Source of the DNA: Oscillospiraceae bacterium
Lineage (GTDB): Bacteria; Bacillota; Clostridia; Oscillospirales; CAG-272
Direction: 5' to 3'
NCBI GenBank assembly: GCA_015065205.1
Contig: SVQS01000023.1
Coordinates: 8,209-17,139, forward strand
Length of the DNA stretch: 8,931 nt
Part shown: one piece after another, positions 5,234 through 8,931 of the stretch
Position numbering within the stretch: position 1 is the stretch's first letter
Layout: the number at the start of each line of letters is the position of its first letter
Program-made: the position numbers and the translations under genes
The notes under the pieces: generated by a model
The model's database searches: none
Told to the model about the DNA's origin: nothing
Seen by the model: the letters and a program-made list of their open reading frames with translations, nothing else

Positions 5234-5267
5234 AAAAAACTGTGGGAGAGGCAAACTTGCCTCTCCC
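5234..5267 (-). terminator. Terminator of the large surface protein gene
   Basis: On the minus strand a 9-bp stem gggagaggc/gcctctccc (5244-5252 with 5259-5267; up to two more A-T pairs) is followed by ACAGTTTTTTAT. It begins 18 bases after the stop of the surface protein gene and insulates it from the cysE operon. Confidence 0.9.
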
Positions 5268-5285
5268 GTTTCTCAAATGATTGAA

Positions 5286-8200
5286 TTAGTTTTTAACCCA
5301 CTTGGCGTAAAGAGTGAGATCTTTGCTGTAAGTAGTGGCCACAAAGGGCATGGTGCACGCGTAATCCATATACCAGCCATCAAACTTGTAACCTGCTTTG
5401 GTGGGAGTGGGAAGTTCGATTGCATCGCCCACTTGTCCGGTAACAGTATCGATGAGAAGTCCATCACCATCATAAGTGCCGGAAGGCGATTTACCACCCG
5501 TAAGGGTGAGGGTAACTTCGCCTGTAAAGGCTTCGGGCAGGCTCCAAACAACTTGATAGATAGAGGCATTGGTCTCACTGCCGGTTCTTTGATAGTAAAG
5601 TGTTAGAATTTTGCCATTGGAAAGCTCAACCGAGGAGGTGTAGCCCCAGTCAGAAGAATTGGATGCAGGGTAAAGACCGTGAGTCAAGATGACTTCACGT
5701 GTCCAGGTCAAGCCGCCGTCGTAGCTGAGGCGGGCACGAATACCCAATGTGGTATCATTGTTTCTTTCGGTGTAGGAGACTGTAGCACCGGTAACGGGAT
5801 CGACATAAATACCGCGGTAACCGTAGGTCATAACCATTACACCGCTGCTATGCTCAAACATATGCGCAGGACTCTCTTGCACGTTTGCAATCTTATGCCA
5901 ATCGCTGAATTTGGTAGCACCGGGTTGCAGCTCGCATTGGTAAAGTCCCTTATCTGCACGCATTACAACAATGAGAACTCCGTCATCATTATAGATTCCG
6001 TAGGGCTCTTGGAAATCCCAAGAATACTGTGTGTCGGAATCGGCAATGATGATAGCATCGGACCAAACAAAGCCGTCCTCATTCATTGTGCCGTCTGTGG
6101 TTCTGACAGCAATCCCTGTGCCCCATCGTTTGTTTTCTTTATTGTATTCGAGGTATCCGACTGAGGTCAAACCGCCATCGGGATTAACGATAAGTCCGTG
6201 AGGAGTAAACATACCTTGGGGCATATTATAGACCTCGCTCCAAGTCTCGCCGCCGTCCTCACTGATGATATAGTTACCACCCATCAGCTTGGTATCGAGC
6301 TCATCGGGAATGCTCTTTACCCATTCTGCATACTTATCTCTATCGTAGTTCCGATAATACTCTTTGGAAGCGCAGAACCAAGAAACGATGATCTTGCCGT
6401 TCCAATATACAACGCCTGCATCACGGTCATCCAAAACCGTATCGGCGATCACTTGGGGCTCGCTCCAGGTTTTGCCCTCATCCTCGGAGTACCAGCAAAC
6501 CACTCTGCCTTCAATATCGATATGCGCGTTGCGCATACCCGAAGAAACAGCAATCAAACGCTTGCCATCAAGCTTTGTTACAGTAGGCCAAGCAAAGTAG
6601 CCGTACTTTTCATTGCCCTTATAGCAAACAACGGTTTTGAGAGCATCATCAACAACGTATGTATACTCGGGGTCGCCAAGCTCAAAGTTGTAGTAGTAAA
6701 TGTCAACGCTTCTGCCACCCCAAATGTAGAATGCAGGGTTAAGCGATGCATTGATATCCAAAACAATGCTGTAGGTTTCGCCTGTTGTCAGCAAAACGTG
6801 CGGTTTATCGTTTTTATCGTTTACGGGAACAGGATTCCCCTTGGAATCGACAACGGAAATAAACTTTGCACCGTTTACAATTTGGAATTCCATATCCTTG
6901 TTTCCGCTCGAGTTGGTTGAATTTTTAACGTAAAGGTCAAAAGACATACGACCGTATTTGCCAAGCGTGCGGAATTGAAGAGCCGTACTCTCAACCGGAG
7001 CCCCCGATGTCTTAGTATAACGGTAGCCGTATGCAAAATCGATGCCGTCGGGCGCCTCCTCAACATAAAGAAATTTTGCAGAGGATTGGCAGGTAACCAG
7101 GTTTTCGAAACGGGTTCTCAAAAAGTTCTCGTAATCTTCTTCATCACATGAAGAAACGTAGAAGTACGTCATACCGTTATCGGAACATACCTTTACGGCA
7201 ACCTTTTTGCCAACAAACTTACTGTAATATTCTTGTTTCAAAACAAGAACATCTTCTCCAATTTGGTAGAGTGCAGGGTCGATCTTTCCGTTGGCATCCT
7301 CAAGCCAAACATCGGTGGCACCGTCGAAATTAGCGGCAAAGCTTGCACTATCTTCATAGGTAAGAGCAACGCCGTTTGCTACAGACATATCGTACCCATA
7401 AACAACATCGTAAATGATGCGAACAGAGAAAGTATGACCTGCTGCATCGGTAACGTTATAATACATCAGATAACTGCCCTCGCGGTCTTCAAAGGACATA
7501 CATCTATCGTCTTTGGTAAAGGGCAACAGGTTACCCAAGCTATCGGTAATGGTAATATACTTGGTAAAGTTTTTAGAAGCTACGGCCTCTTTATAACTCA
7601 AAACAACAGTACCGTCCTCTAAGGGTTTTCCGTTAACGGCAACATCAACATAATTGTCAAAAACCCAAACGTCTATCTTTTGCGCCATTTTACCCAAAAC
7701 ACAGGTGAGGGTATACTTACCGGATGTAGCAATATCAAATTCGCCAATTACATCAAAAGTCGTTTCCGCGGAAAGTCCCAAAAGCTCCGCGATATCCGAC
7801 TCTATCATCTCTTCGGTAATTTCTGCTCCTACTTTATAGCATAACGGAGGAAATACGAGTTCGGAAGGTACGGATCCGTTTTTGTAGAGTTGAACCTTAA
7901 ATTCGGCAGAACCAACAATCTCAGCCTTCTCAAAAGTATAGCCCGGACGGGTTACTTTTACCGTGTAGTCAGTTTCGTTAGCCATAATGGACACAAGACC
8001 GTCTCCATTGGTGAGCACGGGAATCAACCCTTTATCTTCAATACACAATTGAACTGCTGCACCTGCGAGAGGAGCGTTGTTTTCATCGATTACCGTTACC
8101 GTATAAGTAACAAAAGGATCCTCCGGAGTGGTAACCTCGGGGGTTGTGACTTCGGGAGTGGTCACTTCGGGAGTCGTTACTTCAGTAGTCTCCCCCGGAG

Positions 8201-8357
8201 TGGTTGTTTGGTTTGTAGGATTTGTTGGTTGAGTAAACAAATTATCTTTCTCGCGAACGAAAATCCAAACAAGTGGAGATAAAGTCAGACAGATGGCGAG
8301 AAAAAAAGCTATGCACGAATACCAACGTACCTTGCCAAAAGAATTGTTTTCGCTCAT
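5286..8357 (-). CDS. Large membrane-anchored surface protein with sialidase-type Asp-box propeller
   Basis: This is a 1023-residue protein. A short cytoplasmic N-terminus is followed by a membrane helix at about 12-33 with no clear cleavage site, so it is probably an uncleaved anchor. A Thr/Pro linker of TTPEV repeats spans about 51-80. A carboxypeptidase-regulatory/CNA-B-like beta domain lies at about 84-157. Beta-rich regions of unclear family follow (about 160-560). The sialidase-like propeller, about 585-940, has three Asp-boxes (SEDEGKTW 624-631, SEDGGETW 699-706, SYDGGLTW 878-885). The C-terminus has a Listeria/Bacteroides-type repeat (about 963-1020, AGYKFDGWY...LTLYAKW). A role in binding or cutting glycans outside the cell is inferred. 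The FRIP motif of classical GH33 sialidases is absent (AWPTV in its place), so sialidase activity is not assured. AAAGGAA precedes the start; no clear promoter was found. Confidence 0.85.
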   Translation of the reverse strand: MSENNSFGKVRWYSCIAFFLAICLTLSPLVWIFVREKDNLFTQPTNPTNQTTTPGETTEVTTPEVTTPEVTTPEVTTPEDPFVTYTVTVIDENNAPLAGAAVQLCIEDKGLIPVLTNGDGLVSIMANETDYTVKVTRPGYTFEKAEIVGSAEFKVQLYKNGSVPSELVFPPLCYKVGAEITEEMIESDIAELLGLSAETTFDVIGEFDIATSGKYTLTCVLGKMAQKIDVWVFDNYVDVAVNGKPLEDGTVVLSYKEAVASKNFTKYITITDSLGNLLPFTKDDRCMSFEDREGSYLMYYNVTDAAGHTFSVRIIYDVVYGYDMSVANGVALTYEDSASFAANFDGATDVWLEDANGKIDPALYQIGEDVLVLKQEYYSKFVGKKVAVKVCSDNGMTYFYVSSCDEEDYENFLRTRFENLVTCQSSAKFLYVEEAPDGIDFAYGYRYTKTSGAPVESTALQFRTLGKYGRMSFDLYVKNSTNSSGNKDMEFQIVNGAKFISVVDSKGNPVPVNDKNDKPHVLLTTGETYSIVLDINASLNPAFYIWGGRSVDIYYYNFELGDPEYTYVVDDALKTVVCYKGNEKYGYFAWPTVTKLDGKRLIAVSSGMRNAHIDIEGRVVCWYSEDEGKTWSEPQVIADTVLDDRDAGVVYWNGKIIVSWFCASKEYYRNYDRDKYAEWVKSIPDELDTKLMGGNYIISEDGGETWSEVYNMPQGMFTPHGLIVNPDGGLTSVGYLEYNKENKRWGTGIAVRTTDGTMNEDGFVWSDAIIIADSDTQYSWDFQEPYGIYNDDGVLIVVMRADKGLYQCELQPGATKFSDWHKIANVQESPAHMFEHSSGVMVMTYGYRGIYVDPVTGATVSYTERNNDTTLGIRARLSYDGGLTWTREVILTHGLYPASNSSDWGYTSSVELSNGKILTLYYQRTGSETNASIYQVVWSLPEAFTGEVTLTLTGGKSPSGTYDGDGLLIDTVTGQVGDAIELPTPTKAGYKFDGWYMDYACTMPFVATTYSKDLTLYAKWVKN
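8118..8192 (-). repeat. 15-bp tandem coding repeat (TTPEV linker)
   Basis: Within the surface protein gene, a 15-bp unit encoding TTPEV is repeated about four times with third-position variation, preceded by the related TTEV. It makes an extended Thr/Pro/Glu spacer that holds the outer domains away from the membrane. The copy number could vary between strains by slippage. Confidence 0.8.
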
Positions 8358-8458
8358 TTTTGTATATTCCTTTCAAAGCAAAGATCCAATATCAAAAGCA
8401 GAGCAATGGCATAACAAAACCTTATTTTGCTCTCCTTTTTAAGCATTTCAAAAACAAA
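8358..8458. other. Intergenic stretch upstream of the surface protein gene
   Basis: About 100 bases between the start of the surface protein gene and the terminator at 8459. It holds the ribosome binding site (8367-8373). A TTGAAA (8446-8451, minus strand) could be a -35 box, but no good -10 lies at the right distance. I see no small gene or structured RNA in it. Confidence 0.5.
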
Positions 8459-8501
8459 CGCCGGTAAAAGTTCAAGTTTTATTCTGACACTTTTACCGGC
8501 G
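8451..8501 (-). terminator. Terminator of the partial gene at the right edge
   Basis: Perfect 12-bp arms (8459-8470 and 8490-8501, cgccggtaaaag with its reverse complement) enclose a 19-base loop, followed on the minus strand by TTTGTTTTTG. It lies 45 bases after the stop of the acidic-tail gene. Confidence 0.85.
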
Positions 8502-8546
8502 CTACTCTATGCCTTTATTGACACAGATTTATTGAGTTGATTTCAA

Positions 8547-8931
8547 TTAAGCGTTTTGATCGTTGTCTTCAACAGTTTCATCAGCAACTGCTTCTTCAGC
8601 AACTGCCTCTTCAACCGCTTCTTCTACAGGAGCTTCTTCAGCAACTACTTCTTCAACAACTGCTTCTTCAGCAACGGCTTCTTCTACAGGAGCTTCTTCA
8701 GCAACTGCTTCTTCAACAACTGCTTCTTCTGCAACTGTTTCTTCAACAACTGCCTCTTCCGTTGCAGGAGCGGTTACGGGAATAGCAGCAACCATCATCT
8801 TGATAATACCCTCGTTGACCAGCTCTTCAGTGGTCTTGAAAGGAATTCTGTAATCAACCTCTTGGAAGGTTTTCTTCTTAGGCAGTTGAAGCTTTTCTTC
8901 GCAAAGCTTGGTCAAAAGCTCGAGAGCATGC
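8547..8931 (-). CDS. C-terminal part of an unrecognised protein with an acidic Glu/Ala/Val repeat tail
   Basis: The frame is open through the right edge of the window, so the gene is partial. A TTG at 8915 is a possible but unlikely start, because upstream codons (…HALEL) read on without a stop. The visible 127 residues begin with a mixed, Lys-rich segment (LTKLCEEKLQLPKKKTFQEV, then YRIPFKTTEELVNEGIIKMM). Then come about 75 residues of near-regular pentapeptides of the type EEAVV/EEAVA/EEAPV, ending DNDQNA. The tail is very acidic, lacks Cys and aromatic residues, and is probably extended or disordered. No membrane helix is seen. I do not recognise the family. A terminator follows, so it is the last gene of its transcript. 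Confidence 0.75.
   Translation of the reverse strand, partial: HALELLTKLCEEKLQLPKKKTFQEVDYRIPFKTTEELVNEGIIKMMVAAIPVTAPATEEAVVEETVAEEAVVEEAVAEEAPVEEAVAEEAVVEEVVAEEAPVEEAVEEAVAEEAVADETVEDNDQNA
8617..8729 (-). repeat. 60-bp tandem coding repeat in the acidic tail
   Basis: Bases 8617-8669 recur at 8677-8729 with a single difference (8648 versus 8708), a 60-bp period nested on a 15-bp period that encodes the EEA pentapeptides. This near identity points to recent expansion by duplication or slippage, as in fast-changing low-complexity tails. Confidence 0.8.

Noticed and set aside
8537..8853. Plus-strand Leu/Gln-rich and Ser/Ala-rich frames opposite the acidic tail.
   Set aside because: They are by-products of the 15-bp coding repeat read in other frames.
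8913..8915. TTG as start codon of the right-edge gene.
   Set aside because: The frame stays open to the edge of the window and no ribosome binding site precedes the TTG, so the gene most likely starts outside.

Overview
The window looks like a chromosomal segment of a low-to-mid GC Gram-positive anaerobe, most likely a member of the Clostridia (gut-type Firmicutes). The evidence is the short prolyl-tRNA synthetase without an editing insertion, the Bacillus/Clostridium-type serine acetyltransferase with a C-terminal coiled coil, strong purine-rich ribosome binding sites, near-consensus sigma-A promoters with 17-bp spacers, and many clean intrinsic terminators. This is inference from gene families; I could not search a database.

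Layout. Bases 1-303 hold two perfect copies of a 127-bp palindrome-rich repeat, joined to the 3' end of a tRNA-Ala(GGC) gene (301-376, minus strand) and separated by a degenerate relic of a tRNA 3' end. A GNAT acetyltransferase (454-942, minus) follows. From its divergent promoter region runs a 7-TM membrane protein of YwaF-like appearance (1116-1835, plus), then proS (1995-3437, plus), each with its own promoter and terminator. Facing proS is a minus-strand operon: cysE (5005-4277), tmk (4264-3647) and an unlisted 40-codon membrane miniprotein (3609-3487). It is driven by one strong promoter at 5184-5212 and preceded by a leader of about 170 nt full of inverted repeats. Upstream of it, on the same strand, lies a large membrane-anchored cell-surface protein (8357-5286) with a sialidase-type Asp-box propeller and a C-terminal Listeria/Bacteroides-type repeat. 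The right edge holds the C-terminal part of a gene (minus strand, running off the window) whose product ends in a long Glu/Ala/Val pentapeptide-repeat tail.

Most of the window is housekeeping: translation (tRNA-Ala, ProRS), cysteine biosynthesis (CysE) and dTTP synthesis (Tmk), with one accessory surface glycan-binding or glycan-degrading protein. I see no phage, transposase, CRISPR or defence locus. The parts most worth a second look are the tRNA-linked palindromic repeat, whose hairpin includes the tRNA 3' end; the structured cysE leader; and the hidden 40-aa membrane protein downstream of tmk.
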